The notes beneath the pieces were generated by a model. That model was not told the DNA's origin and did not search any database. It saw nothing but the letters and a program-made list of their open reading frames with translations. Shown piece after piece: positions 1-9,033 of a stretch of 11,658 bases of DNA. This DNA comes from Acidimicrobiales bacterium. GTDB taxonomy: Bacteria; Actinomycetota; Acidimicrobiia; Acidimicrobiales; RAAP-2. The stretch spans positions 1 through 11,658 of the forward strand of contig JADGOK010000003.1 in assembly GCA_017882985.1 (NCBI GenBank). The letters are read 5' to 3'. Both the position numbers and the translations under genes were made by a program. Numbering within the stretch: position 1 is the first letter of the stretch; every line of letters starts with the position of its first letter.

Positions 1-744
1 GCGACCGCCTACGCGCGCCGAATCGACCCGGCGCCTTTTCGAGAGATCGCCGACGAAGTGGGCGCTCTCGTGATGTTCGACTCGGCCCACGTGGCAGGAC
101 TCATCGCGGGCGGCTCGCACCCCAACCCTGTTCCGTACGCCGATGTCGTCACGTTCACCACCCACAAGACCCTTCGCGGACCGCGTGGCGGGGCGATCTT
201 GTGTCGCGACGAGCACGCCAAGAAGATCGACACGGCGGTCTTTCCCGGCCAACAGGGTGGTCCGCTGGAGCACTCGATCGCCGCGAAGGCCGTGGCCTTT
301 CGAGAGGCGTCGCGGCCCGGCTTCTCCACCTACACCAACCAAATCGTCACGAACGCGCGCGCCTTCGGCGTCGCACTCGCTGGTGAGGGATTCCGACTGG
401 TCTCGGGCGGCACGGAGAATCACATGCTGCTGCTCGATCTTCGAGAGTTCGACGAGGAGCTGACGGGCAAAGTGGCCCAAGAGGTCCTCGACCGGGCCGG
501 CATCACGACCAATCGCAATCAGATCCCCGACGATCCGCGCAGTCCGTTCATCACGTCGGGATTGCGCGTGGGCACGGCCGCCGAGACGACGGCGGGGATG
601 AAGGAGAACGAGTTCGCCACGGTTGCCTCGATGATGGCCCGGGCCCTTCGTCAGCGTGACGACGACGGTGCGATTGCGAGCGTGCGCGCCGAGGTCGCCA
701 CGCTCTGCGCGCAGTTCAACCCCTACGCGACGTTCTCCAAGTAG
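1..744 (+). CDS. glyA: Serine hydroxymethyltransferase, 3' part (5' end outside the window)
   Basis: This PLP enzyme interconverts serine and glycine while moving a one-carbon unit to or from tetrahydrofolate in the cytoplasm. The reading frame is open from base 1, so about 170 N-terminal residues are missing and 247 C-terminal residues are visible. The signature FDSAHVAGL holds the Asp that contacts the PLP ring nitrogen and the His that stacks on the cofactor (visible residues 27 and 30). It is followed by TTHKTLRGPRGG, whose Lys (codon 166–168) forms the Schiff base with PLP. The C-terminal half has the expected GTENHMLLLDLR, NQIPDDPRSP and SGLRVGTAA blocks and ends normally at TAG. The wecA start lies 4 bp after the stop, which suggests co-transcription with wecA and the atp genes. 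As I recall, glyA also lies just upstream of the wecA-like and atp genes in Streptomyces. Identity is very secure. Confidence 0.97.
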   Translation, partial: ATAYARRIDPAPFREIADEVGALVMFDSAHVAGLIAGGSHPNPVPYADVVTFTTHKTLRGPRGGAILCRDEHAKKIDTAVFPGQQGGPLEHSIAAKAVAFREASRPGFSTYTNQIVTNARAFGVALAGEGFRLVSGGTENHMLLLDLREFDEELTGKVAQEVLDRAGITTNRNQIPDDPRSPFITSGLRVGTAAETTAGMKENEFATVASMMARALRQRDDDGAIASVRAEVATLCAQFNPYATFSK

Positions 745-748
745 TTCA

Positions 749-1891
749 ATGGGCAACATCGCCTCCTACGTGCTCGTGATGCTCGTGGGGGCGGCCGTGA
801 CGTTGGTCGCGAATCGTCCAGCGCGCACGATCTCTCTGCGCATTGGCTACACCGCACAGCCCGACGTGCGCAAGGTGCACAAGAAGGTCACTCCCTACGG
901 CGGGGGAGCGGCGATGTTGGTCGGTTTCTGCGTCGCGTTGGTCGTCGCGACGACCGTGCCGGTGCTGCGAACGGTCATCACGTCAAGCCACGAGATGATG
1001 GGCGTGTTGCTCGCGACCGGCGTGATCTTCGTCGTCGGCGTGTTGGACGACTTTCGCGAGATGAGCGCCCCGGCCAAGGTCGCGGGTCAGTTTCTCGCGG
1101 CGTCGGTCCTCTACTTCAGCGGCGCCACGATGTACCAGCTCAAGTTGCCGTTCGCGGGATTCGTCGTGCTCGGTCCCTCGATTTTGCCGGTGATCACCGC
1201 GGTCTGGGTGTTCGCGCTCTCGAACGCGGTCAACCTCATCGACGGACTCGACGGACTCGCCGGTGGCATCGTCGCGATCGCGTCGGGCACGTTATGCGTC
1301 TACGGACTTCGCCTCGAAGACCTGGGGTTGTTGCCGGTCACGAACGTTGGTCCGTTGATCGCGGCCCTGACGTGCGGCATCTGTCTCGGTTTCCTGCGCG
1401 ACAACTTTCATCCGGCCAAGCTCTTCATGGGCGACGCCGGTGCGTTGATGCTCGGTCTCCTGATGAGCGCCTCGACGATGGTGATCGGCGGACGGACGCC
1501 GCCGGCGAGCGGCGTCACGTTCTTCTTCTTCGCGCCGTTGTTGATTCCGGTTTTCATCCTCGGTGTGCCGCTCATTGACGCGGTGTGGGCGTTCGTCCGG
1601 CGCACCGTCTCGGGGCAGGGTTTCCACACGCCGGACAAGAACCACATACATCATCGCCTCATGCGCCTCGGCCACGGACATCGGCGCACCGTTATCATCC
1701 TGTGGCTGTGGACGGCACTGCTGTGCGGCTTCGTACTGTTCCCGATGTTCGAGCCGGGCATCAACGTTTTTATTCCGTTCGGCGTCGCCATCTTGCTGAT
1801 CGGGCTGCTCACGTGGTTCAGCCCTCTTCGTAATCGCCTGGTCGGTCGTCACGAGGCGCCCGACCCGGTCGAGGAACGCCTGCAGCAGTGA
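749..1891 (+). CDS. wecA: Polyprenyl-phosphate glycosyl-1-phosphate transferase, WecA/TagO/MraY family
   Basis: This 380-residue polytopic membrane protein should transfer a sugar-1-phosphate, probably GlcNAc-1-P from UDP-GlcNAc, to a polyprenyl phosphate at the inner face of the membrane. That is the first step of arabinogalactan, teichoic acid or other envelope polymer synthesis. The family motifs are present: the DD pair (D100–D101 in VLDDFRE), NAVNLIDGLDGLAGG (N159, N162, D165, D168), KLFMGDAG (D229) and the cytoplasmic HIHHR loop (H299–R303). The HIHHR loop is typical of the WecA/TagO branch rather than MraY. About ten hydrophobic segments are visible. I chose ATG 749 because it follows the glyA stop and places a transmembrane helix at the N-terminus; an upstream in-frame extension would run back through glyA. 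No strong ribosome-binding site is seen, so translation may be coupled to glyA. Its 3' end overlaps atpZ by four bases. The exact sugar and final polymer cannot be read from the sequence. Confidence 0.92.
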   Translation: MGNIASYVLVMLVGAAVTLVANRPARTISLRIGYTAQPDVRKVHKKVTPYGGGAAMLVGFCVALVVATTVPVLRTVITSSHEMMGVLLATGVIFVVGVLDDFREMSAPAKVAGQFLAASVLYFSGATMYQLKLPFAGFVVLGPSILPVITAVWVFALSNAVNLIDGLDGLAGGIVAIASGTLCVYGLRLEDLGLLPVTNVGPLIAALTCGICLGFLRDNFHPAKLFMGDAGALMLGLLMSASTMVIGGRTPPASGVTFFFFAPLLIPVFILGVPLIDAVWAFVRRTVSGQGFHTPDKNHIHHRLMRLGHGHRRTVIILWLWTALLCGFVLFPMFEPGINVFIPFGVAILLIGLLTWFSPLRNRLVGRHEAPDPVEERLQQ

Positions 1892-2139
1892 GCGAGGAAC
1901 AGCCCGATTCGGCTCGGGAATCTGACCCCGACCAATCGGGAATTTCGGGGCTTCCGGGGGCCGTCGCGTTCGCGTCCATGGGGCTGTCCATCGCGCTTTG
2001 CGAGGCCGCCGGCGTCGTCTTGGGGATATGGGCCGACCGCTCCTGGGGGACCGCTCCTGGGGGTCTCGTAATCGGGATAGTGTTGGCAACGGTCGCCGCC
2101 GTGGTGAGCGTTGTCAAGCAAGTCCGGCGTTTCCTCTAG
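1888..2139 (+). CDS. atpZ: AtpZ-like small membrane protein of the ATP synthase operon
   Basis: This 83-residue protein has an acidic, polar N-terminus (about residues 2–20, rich in E, D and S) and then two hydrophobic helices, about 24–47 and 57–76. The turn between them reads GIWADRSWGTAPGG. This hairpin, with a G-x-x-x-D motif after helix 1, fits the AtpZ / 'F0F1-ATPase subunit' family found just upstream of atpI or atpB. AtpZ and AtpI have been linked in some bacteria to Mg2+/Ca2+ supply and to c-ring assembly; whether that holds here is inference. The GTG start overlaps the wecA stop as GTGA, and a GAGGAA tract lies 11 bases upstream, so translation is probably coupled. The family call rests on topology and context, since the protein is short and weakly conserved. 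Confidence 0.75.
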   Translation: MSEEQPDSARESDPDQSGISGLPGAVAFASMGLSIALCEAAGVVLGIWADRSWGTAPGGLVIGIVLATVAAVVSVVKQVRRFL

Positions 2140-2152
2140 AAACCCATTGTCC

Positions 2153-2560
2153 GTGCTCGAAAACCTCCCCACTACTACGCTGCCTCGGCTCCTGCGCCGG
2201 ACCATACTTTCGGCCATCATTGTGGGCTTCGTGGGCTTCGTCGTCGCCCTCTTGATCGCACCGCCCTTGGCGGCGCTGGGCGTCGTCGTGGGTGTTGGAC
2301 TCGCGATCATCAATCTTCGCTATCTCGACCGCCAGACCGCTCGAGTGGAACTCAAGGGTGAGCAGAACACGAAGGCCGTGCGCCGTCAACTCGGCGGCAA
2401 GACCACCGCGCGCCTCGCCGTCGTGACCGTTCTCGTGCTCGGCGTGGTGTGGCTCAACGCCCCCTTGGGAATCGGTATTGTTGCAGGGCTTGTGCTTTAT
2501 CAAATCGTGTTCGTCATCAACGTGATCCGCGTCGTGGCGAACCAGGGAGGAATCGAGTGA
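2153..2560 (+). CDS. atpI: ATP synthase protein I (AtpI)-like four-helix membrane protein
   Basis: About 135 residues with four hydrophobic helices. Helices 1–2 (starting TILSAIIVGFVGF and LGVVVGVGLAIINLRYLD) are separated by a basic, polar cytoplasmic loop (about residues 60–84, with several K and R) from helices 3–4 (ARLAVVTVLVLGVVW and GLVLYQIVFVINVIRVV). Size, topology and position just before atpB match AtpI. AtpI is not part of the finished enzyme; in studied bacteria it helps assemble the c-ring. The start is uncertain. GTG 2153 puts the frame after the atpZ stop, TTG 2147 is close by, and TTG 2111 would overlap atpZ by 29 bases. None has a clear ribosome-binding site. The stop overlaps the atpB GTG (GTGA), so atpB translation is likely coupled to it. 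Confidence 0.8.
   Translation: MLENLPTTTLPRLLRRTILSAIIVGFVGFVVALLIAPPLAALGVVVGVGLAIINLRYLDRQTARVELKGEQNTKAVRRQLGGKTTARLAVVTVLVLGVVWLNAPLGIGIVAGLVLYQIVFVINVIRVVANQGGIE
2545..2552 (+). promoter_or_regulatory. Ribosome-binding site that fixes the atpB start
   Basis: GGGAGGAA lies inside the end of atpI, with GGAGG six bases before GTG 2557. It decides the atpB start: the open frame extends back to 2449, but those residues come from the atpI-coding stretch and do not resemble subunit a. Confidence 0.75.
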
Positions 2561-3321
2561 GGACGCTGTACGCCGCGAAGACGATCACCGTGGGCGTCCA
2601 CCCGCTGATCCACCTCTTCGGCCTCACCATCGATGGCGACATCCTCATGTCGACGTTGCTCGCCACGGCGATCTTCCTGTACTTGGGTCTGCGCATGCGC
2701 GCGAAGGTGACCGACGGCGTCCCGGGCAAGCTGCAGCTCTTCTGGGAGATCCTGGTCGAGCAGGTGACGGATCTCGCGTTGTCGGCGATCGGCCCCAAGG
2801 GTCGGCGCTACGTCCCGATCGCCGTCACACTCTTTCTCTTCATCCTGATTTGCAACTGGATCGACTTCATTCCCTCGGCCATGCACCCTGGATCATCAGG
2901 TCCCATCTTTCCCGCACCGACCGGCGACGTGAACCTGCCGCTGGCGATGGCCCTGCTCGTCATTTCGTGGGTCCACGTCGAGTCGTTTCGGGCCCGCGGA
3001 TTCACGGGCTACTTCAAACACTTCTTCCAGCCCTACGCGGCGCTGGCACCGATCAACATGGTCGAAGAGATCACCAAGCCGATCACACTGACCTTCCGTC
3101 TCTTCGGCAATCTCTTCTCGGGAGGGCTCTTCGTCGTCGTGTTGACGACGCTGCTGCCCTTCTACATCAGCCCGCCCTTCGAAGTCGGCTGGAAGCTCTT
3201 CGACACCGGTCTGCTCGGAGCGATCCAGGCGTTCATCTTCATGCTGCTGACAATCCTGTACTTCGGCATGGCCACGAGCCATGACGAATCGCACGACGTC
3301 GCGCTCGAGGCCTCTCACTAA
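2557..3321 (+). CDS. atpB: F1Fo ATP synthase subunit a
   Basis: Subunit a (254 residues) forms the two proton half-channels beside the rotating c-ring in the membrane. The N-terminal segment ITVGVHPLIHLFGLTIDGD is typical of the family and supports the GTG start. The essential stator arginine is Arg181, in LTFRLFGNLFSGG, equivalent to E. coli aArg210. Gln224, in GAIQAFIFMLLTILYFGMA, matches E. coli Gln252. Five to six hydrophobic helices are visible. The position of E. coli aGlu219 is Gly190 here, and an acidic Asp216 sits near the position of E. coli His245. The protein ends in a His/Glu/Asp-rich tail (SHDESHDVALEASH). It overlaps the atpI stop by four bases and is followed 25 bp later by atpE. 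Identity is secure. Confidence 0.97.
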   Translation: MRTLYAAKTITVGVHPLIHLFGLTIDGDILMSTLLATAIFLYLGLRMRAKVTDGVPGKLQLFWEILVEQVTDLALSAIGPKGRRYVPIAVTLFLFILICNWIDFIPSAMHPGSSGPIFPAPTGDVNLPLAMALLVISWVHVESFRARGFTGYFKHFFQPYAALAPINMVEEITKPITLTFRLFGNLFSGGLFVVVLTTLLPFYISPPFEVGWKLFDTGLLGAIQAFIFMLLTILYFGMATSHDESHDVALEASH

Positions 3322-3330
3322 ACCAACCCA

Positions 3331-3346
3331 GGAGGAATAAAAGAAA
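3331..3346 (+). promoter_or_regulatory. Strong, A-rich translation start region of atpE
   Basis: GGAGGAA (3331–3337) is followed by an A-rich spacer, TAAAAGAAA, directly before ATG 3347. In an otherwise G+C-rich operon this looks like an unstructured, efficient initiation site. It fits the need to make about 9–15 copies of subunit c per enzyme. The low-structure reading is inference from base composition. Confidence 0.7.
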
Positions 3347-3613
3347 ATGGCAAATACAGACACAGTGGCATCGGCGGTTCGCATTGCGGGTGCTCTCGTC
3401 GGTGGCGGACTCGCTCTCGGCGGTGGCGCTATTGGTGCGGCGATCGGTGACGGTCTCGCCGGTAGCCAGACCATCGCGGCGATTGCGCGTCAGCCAGAGA
3501 TTGAGAACAAGGCTCGTCAGTACTTCTTCTTGACGGTCGGCCTGGTGGAGGCGATGTACTTCATCAACCTCCTGTTCATGGTTGTCTTCGTCTACGTCTT
3601 CAAGTCGCAGTGA
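3347..3613 (+). CDS. atpE: F1Fo ATP synthase subunit c (proteolipid)
   Basis: This 88-residue helical hairpin forms the rotor ring. Helix 1 carries the glycine repeat [18 protein letters not shown]; the polar loop is ARQPE (47–51); helix 2 is [19 protein letters not shown] with the proton-carrying carboxylate Glu68. Asp35 in helix 1, 33 residues before Glu68, is equivalent to M. tuberculosis Asp28. The residue after Glu68 is Ala, not Ser or Thr, and no Gln lies at the helix-1 sodium-site position, so the ring should carry protons. Helix 2 is very close to the mycobacterial TVGLVEAAYFINLAFM, except that Met70 replaces mycobacterial Ala63. A strong ribosome-binding site precedes ATG 3347. A 73-bp gap separates it from atpF, the widest in the atp cluster. 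Identity is certain. Confidence 0.98.
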   Translation: MANTDTVASAVRIAGALVGGGLALGGGAIGAAIGDGLAGSQTIAAIARQPEIENKARQYFFLTVGLVEAMYFINLLFMVVFVYVFKSQ

Positions 3614-3686
3614 TCAAGACGTTGGCTCTTCCGCGTGGGTGGACGGGTCAACGTGCACGTCAACTAGTTAAAGAGGGTCTTCTCTG

Positions 3687-4208
3687 ATGTTCGCTCAGTC
3701 AATCTTTCTCCTGCCCAACGGCACGTTCTTCGTTGAACTGCTGGTGGTGGTGGCGATTCTGTTCATTGTCACGAAGTACATCCTGCCGCCCCTTAACAAG
3801 GCCATGGAGAAGCGTCAGGCAACGATTCGAGCGTCGCTCGAGGCCGCCGAGATGGCGAGGGCCGAAGCGGCCGCCGCCGGTGATGAGCGCGCCTCGGTGC
3901 TCGTCCAGGCGCGCGACCAGGCGCGAGAGATCGTCGCTGCGGCGCAGGCCCTGGCCGATCAGGTGAAGGCCGAAGCCGGCGGTCGCGGACAGGCCGAGTA
4001 CGAGCGGATCGTCGCGTCGGCCGATGGCGAGATCGCTACTGCCCGCCAGCGCGCCATCGACGAGGCGTCGGCGCGGATCGGCGAGATCGTCTTTGACCTG
4101 GTGACCAAGATCGTCGGGCGTGAAGTGGACCAGAGCACCCATCAGGACCTGATCCAAGAGGCTGTCGCCGCGTTGAACGCCGAAGCCGCCAAGGGTTCGA
4201 ACCGCTGA
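3687..4208 (+). CDS. atpF: F1Fo ATP synthase subunit b (peripheral stalk)
   Basis: Subunit b (173 residues) anchors the peripheral stalk in the membrane and holds F1 still against rotation. One membrane helix lies near the N-terminus (about residues 14–33, FFVELLVVVAILFIVTKYIL). After PPLNKAMEKRQ comes a long Ala/Glu/Arg-rich coiled coil (about 40–130), then a C-terminal segment (ARIGEIVFDLVTKIVGREVD) that should contact delta. ATG 3687 follows AGAGGG at a nine-base spacing. It is a free-standing b, unlike mycobacteria, where a second b-like domain is fused to delta. Only two bases separate its stop from the atpH start. Identity is secure. Confidence 0.96.
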   Translation: MFAQSIFLLPNGTFFVELLVVVAILFIVTKYILPPLNKAMEKRQATIRASLEAAEMARAEAAAAGDERASVLVQARDQAREIVAAAQALADQVKAEAGGRGQAEYERIVASADGEIATARQRAIDEASARIGEIVFDLVTKIVGREVDQSTHQDLIQEAVAALNAEAAKGSNR

Positions 4209-4210
4209 TC

Positions 4211-5122
4211 ATGTTGCCAACGCTCGAAGGATACGCTGCCGCCCTGTTGGGTTCGCTGGACAGCGTCGTGCTCGCCACGGTCGCCGGCGACCTCACGGCG
4301 CTCGAGCAGACGATCCTCGGACGCAGCGACCTGCGCGCCGTGCTGACCGACACGTCAATCGCGCCCGCGGCACGCGGTCAGATCGTGCGAGTGCTGTTGA
4401 GTGAGAAGATGCACGCCGAGACGGTGCGCCTAGCCGTGTACGCCGCGGGCGCGACGCCGGCCCAAGAGGTCCCGCACGCCATTGCCGAGTTGGCCGTCGA
4501 GGCCCACGTGTGGAATGAGATGGGCGCGTCGGACCAGAAGAACCTCGGTCTCATGGCGGCGCGCAAGCGAGTGAGCGGCTTCACCGACGCGCTCCTCGAA
4601 TCAATGGACACCTCCGCGTTCGCCGAGATCGAAGAGGAACTCTTTCGTTGGGCGCGAACGATTGAAGGCAACGTCGACCTACGTCGACTCCTGCTCGACC
4701 GTGACGCTCCGGTGGCCGCTCGTCTTGGCGCAACCGAACAACTCCTGACCGGCCACGCCAACGCGGTCACGTTGCGTCTGGCGCGCTACGTCATCCAGGG
4801 CGGACGGCCCCGTGACGTGGTCGGCACGCTCGACTTCCTCGTGGACTACGTCGCCAAGGCCCGTGACTGGCGCGTGGCGCGCGTGCACACCGCGCGCGCC
4901 CTCGACGCGCAGAGCCAGGCACAACTCGTGAGTTCCCTCTCGACGCTGACCGGCAAGAGCGTCGAGCTCCAGATCGCCGAAGAGCCGGAGTTGCTCGGGG
5001 GCGTGCTCGTTGAAGTAGGCGATTTCCGTCTGGACGCCACCACGCGTGGTCGTCTCGGCGAGCTGCACGACGCGGTCGCGTCGGGGCACCTGTACGAATC
5101 CTCATTGAATCGAAACGACTAA
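4211..5122 (+). CDS. atpH: F1Fo ATP synthase subunit delta, enlarged, with a duplicated N-terminal domain
   Basis: Delta links the peripheral stalk to the top of F1. At 303 residues it is much longer than the usual 175–185. Residues 115–303 look like a complete canonical delta: a helical N-terminal domain (about 117–218) and the C-terminal domain with VELQIAEEPELLGGVLVEVGD and a final LGELHDAVA helix. Residues 1–100 are a second copy of the helical domain. Without any gap, residues 6–95 align with 122–211 at a constant offset of 116 (D40-L-R with D156-L-R, A53-A-R with A169-A-R, R73-L-A-x-Y with R189-L-A-x-Y), and I count 24 identities in 90 positions. Actinobacterial deltas are known to be longer than E. 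coli delta, and the delta part of the mycobacterial b-delta fusion carries an insert of about 110 residues. No membrane helix is present, so this is not a b-delta fusion. ATG 4211 is two bases after the atpF stop. Confidence 0.94.
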   Translation: MLPTLEGYAAALLGSLDSVVLATVAGDLTALEQTILGRSDLRAVLTDTSIAPAARGQIVRVLLSEKMHAETVRLAVYAAGATPAQEVPHAIAELAVEAHVWNEMGASDQKNLGLMAARKRVSGFTDALLESMDTSAFAEIEEELFRWARTIEGNVDLRRLLLDRDAPVAARLGATEQLLTGHANAVTLRLARYVIQGGRPRDVVGTLDFLVDYVAKARDWRVARVHTARALDAQSQAQLVSSLSTLTGKSVELQIAEEPELLGGVLVEVGDFRLDATTRGRLGELHDAVASGHLYESSLNRND

Positions 5123-5137
5123 GAGAAGGAAACTGTG

Positions 5138-6658
5138 ATGACTGAGCTCACCATTAGTGCCACTGAGATCACCGACGCGCTTCGCAAGTACGTCACGGAC
5201 TTCAACCCCGCCGTGGGCGCCGAGCAGGTTGGACGCATCGTCGAGGTCGGTGACGGCATCGCGCGTGTCTCGGGTCTACCCGCGGCGAAGGTGAACGAGC
5301 TGCTCGAATTCGAAGACGGCACGTTGGGCCTCGCGATGAACCTCGACGAGGAGACCATCGGCGCGGTCGTGCTCGGCTCGGTCGACCACATCGAAGAAGA
5401 GCAGGTGGTTCGCGCGACGGGCCGCATCCTCTCGATGCCCGTGGGAGACGCACTGCTCGGTCGAGTGGTGAACGCGCTCGGCGAGCCCATCGACGGCAAG
5501 GGACCGCTCGTCAATCCCCAGCAGCGACGCATGGAGGTCCAGGCACCGGGCATCATCGGCCGCCAGCCCGTGGGCGAGCCGCTGCAGACCGGCATCAAGG
5601 CCATCGACGCGATGACGCCGATCGGTCGGGGGCAACGCGAACTCATCATCGGCGACCGCAAGACCGGCAAGACGACGGTGGCGATCGACACGATCCTCAA
5701 CCAAGCCGGTCAAGGCGTGAAGTGCATCTACGTCGCGATCGGCCAGAAGAACTCGTCGGTCGCCCAGACCGTCAAGGTCCTCGAAGACCGTGGCGCGATG
5801 GCGTATACCGTCGTGGTCGTGGCGTCGGCGGGCGACCCCGCGCCGTTCAAGTTCCTCGCTCCCTACGCCGGTTGTGCCATCGGCCAGCAGTGGATGGAAA
5901 ACGGTGAGCACGCCCTGGTGGTGTACGACGACCTCTCCAAGCAGGCCGAGGCGTACCGCCAGATCTCGCTGTTGCTGCGACGCCCGCCGGGCCGTGAGGC
6001 GTATCCCGGCGACGTCTTCTACCTGCACAGCCGTTTGCTCGAGCGCGCGGCGAAACTGAGTGACGAGCTCGGCGCGGGTTCGCTCACTGCGTTGCCGATC
6101 ATCGAGACCAAGGCCGGGGACATCTCGGCCTACATCCCGACCAACGTCATCTCGATCACCGACGGCCAGGTCTTTCTCCAGTCGGACCTCTTCTACTCCG
6201 GCGTGCGTCCCGCCATTGACGTGGGCAACTCGGTGTCGCGCGTGGGTAGTGCGGCCCAGATCAAGGCCATGAAGTCGGTGGCGGGAACGCTGAAGATCGA
6301 CCTCGCGCAGTTCCGCGACCTCGAGTCCTTCGCCACGTTCGGTTCGGAACTCGACAAGTCCTCACAGGCCCAGCTCGATCGGGGCTACCGGTTGACCGAG
6401 CTCTTGAAGCAGGGTCTGAACGCCCCGGTGCCGGTCGAAGAGCAGGTCGTCGTGATCTACGCGGGCACCAAGGGCTGGCTCGACACGATCCCCGTCGAGG
6501 ACGTCGGTCGCTTCGAGTCTGAACTGCTCACGTCGTTTCGCGCGACGCACGCCGAGTTGCTCGATCAGATCCGCACCGCGGGCACGTTGCCCGACACCGA
6601 CAAGTTGGACGCGGCGTTGCAGACCTTCGTCGACAATTTCGCGCCGAGTCACCAGTAA
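5138..6658 (+). CDS. atpA: F1Fo ATP synthase subunit alpha
   Basis: Alpha (506 residues) carries the non-catalytic nucleotide sites of the F1 hexamer and supplies the arginine finger to the catalytic sites. The P-loop is GDRKTGKT (172–179), where Lys replaces the Gln of E. coli GDRQTGKT. The Walker B region is [11 protein letters not shown] (D264–D265), and the arginine finger is Arg368 in VSRVGSAAQ. An N-terminal beta-barrel and a C-terminal helical domain flank the nucleotide fold. ATG 5138 is preferred over the adjacent GTG 5135 because AAGGA (5126–5130) is then seven bases away. The C-terminus ends at [11 protein letters not shown], so the roughly 35-residue extension known on mycobacterial alpha, which suppresses ATP hydrolysis, is absent. 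Identity is certain. Confidence 0.98.
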   Translation: MTELTISATEITDALRKYVTDFNPAVGAEQVGRIVEVGDGIARVSGLPAAKVNELLEFEDGTLGLAMNLDEETIGAVVLGSVDHIEEEQVVRATGRILSMPVGDALLGRVVNALGEPIDGKGPLVNPQQRRMEVQAPGIIGRQPVGEPLQTGIKAIDAMTPIGRGQRELIIGDRKTGKTTVAIDTILNQAGQGVKCIYVAIGQKNSSVAQTVKVLEDRGAMAYTVVVVASAGDPAPFKFLAPYAGCAIGQQWMENGEHALVVYDDLSKQAEAYRQISLLLRRPPGREAYPGDVFYLHSRLLERAAKLSDELGAGSLTALPIIETKAGDISAYIPTNVISITDGQVFLQSDLFYSGVRPAIDVGNSVSRVGSAAQIKAMKSVAGTLKIDLAQFRDLESFATFGSELDKSSQAQLDRGYRLTELLKQGLNAPVPVEEQVVVIYAGTKGWLDTIPVEDVGRFESELLTSFRATHAELLDQIRTAGTLPDTDKLDAALQTFVDNFAPSHQ

Positions 6659-6695
6659 CCAGAGCCACGAGACAGCGAACGAGGAAGGAGGGACC

Positions 6696-9030
<2,335 letters not shown>

Positions 9031-9033
9031 GCC

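Noticed and set aside
656..748. A longer wecA starting inside glyA
   Set aside because: The extension translates the glyA 3' end out of frame into an Arg/Ser-rich stretch, whereas ATG 749 begins directly at the first membrane helix.
1292..2089. A 265-codon minus-strand open frame across wecA and atpZ
   Set aside because: Arg/Pro/Gln-rich translation crossing the ends of two real genes on the other strand; no family resemblance.
2449..2556. A longer atpB starting upstream at 2449
   Set aside because: The extra residues come from the atpI-coding region in another frame, while GTG 2557 has an ideal ribosome-binding site and a GTGA overlap.
3619..3654. A terminator-like stem ACGTTG/CAACGT after atpE
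   Set aside because: Only six base pairs across a 24-base loop with no T-run, and the operon clearly continues into atpF.
5276..6028. A 250-codon minus-strand open frame opposite atpA
   Set aside because: Low-complexity antisense shadow of the alpha nucleotide-binding region, with no ribosome-binding site or domain.
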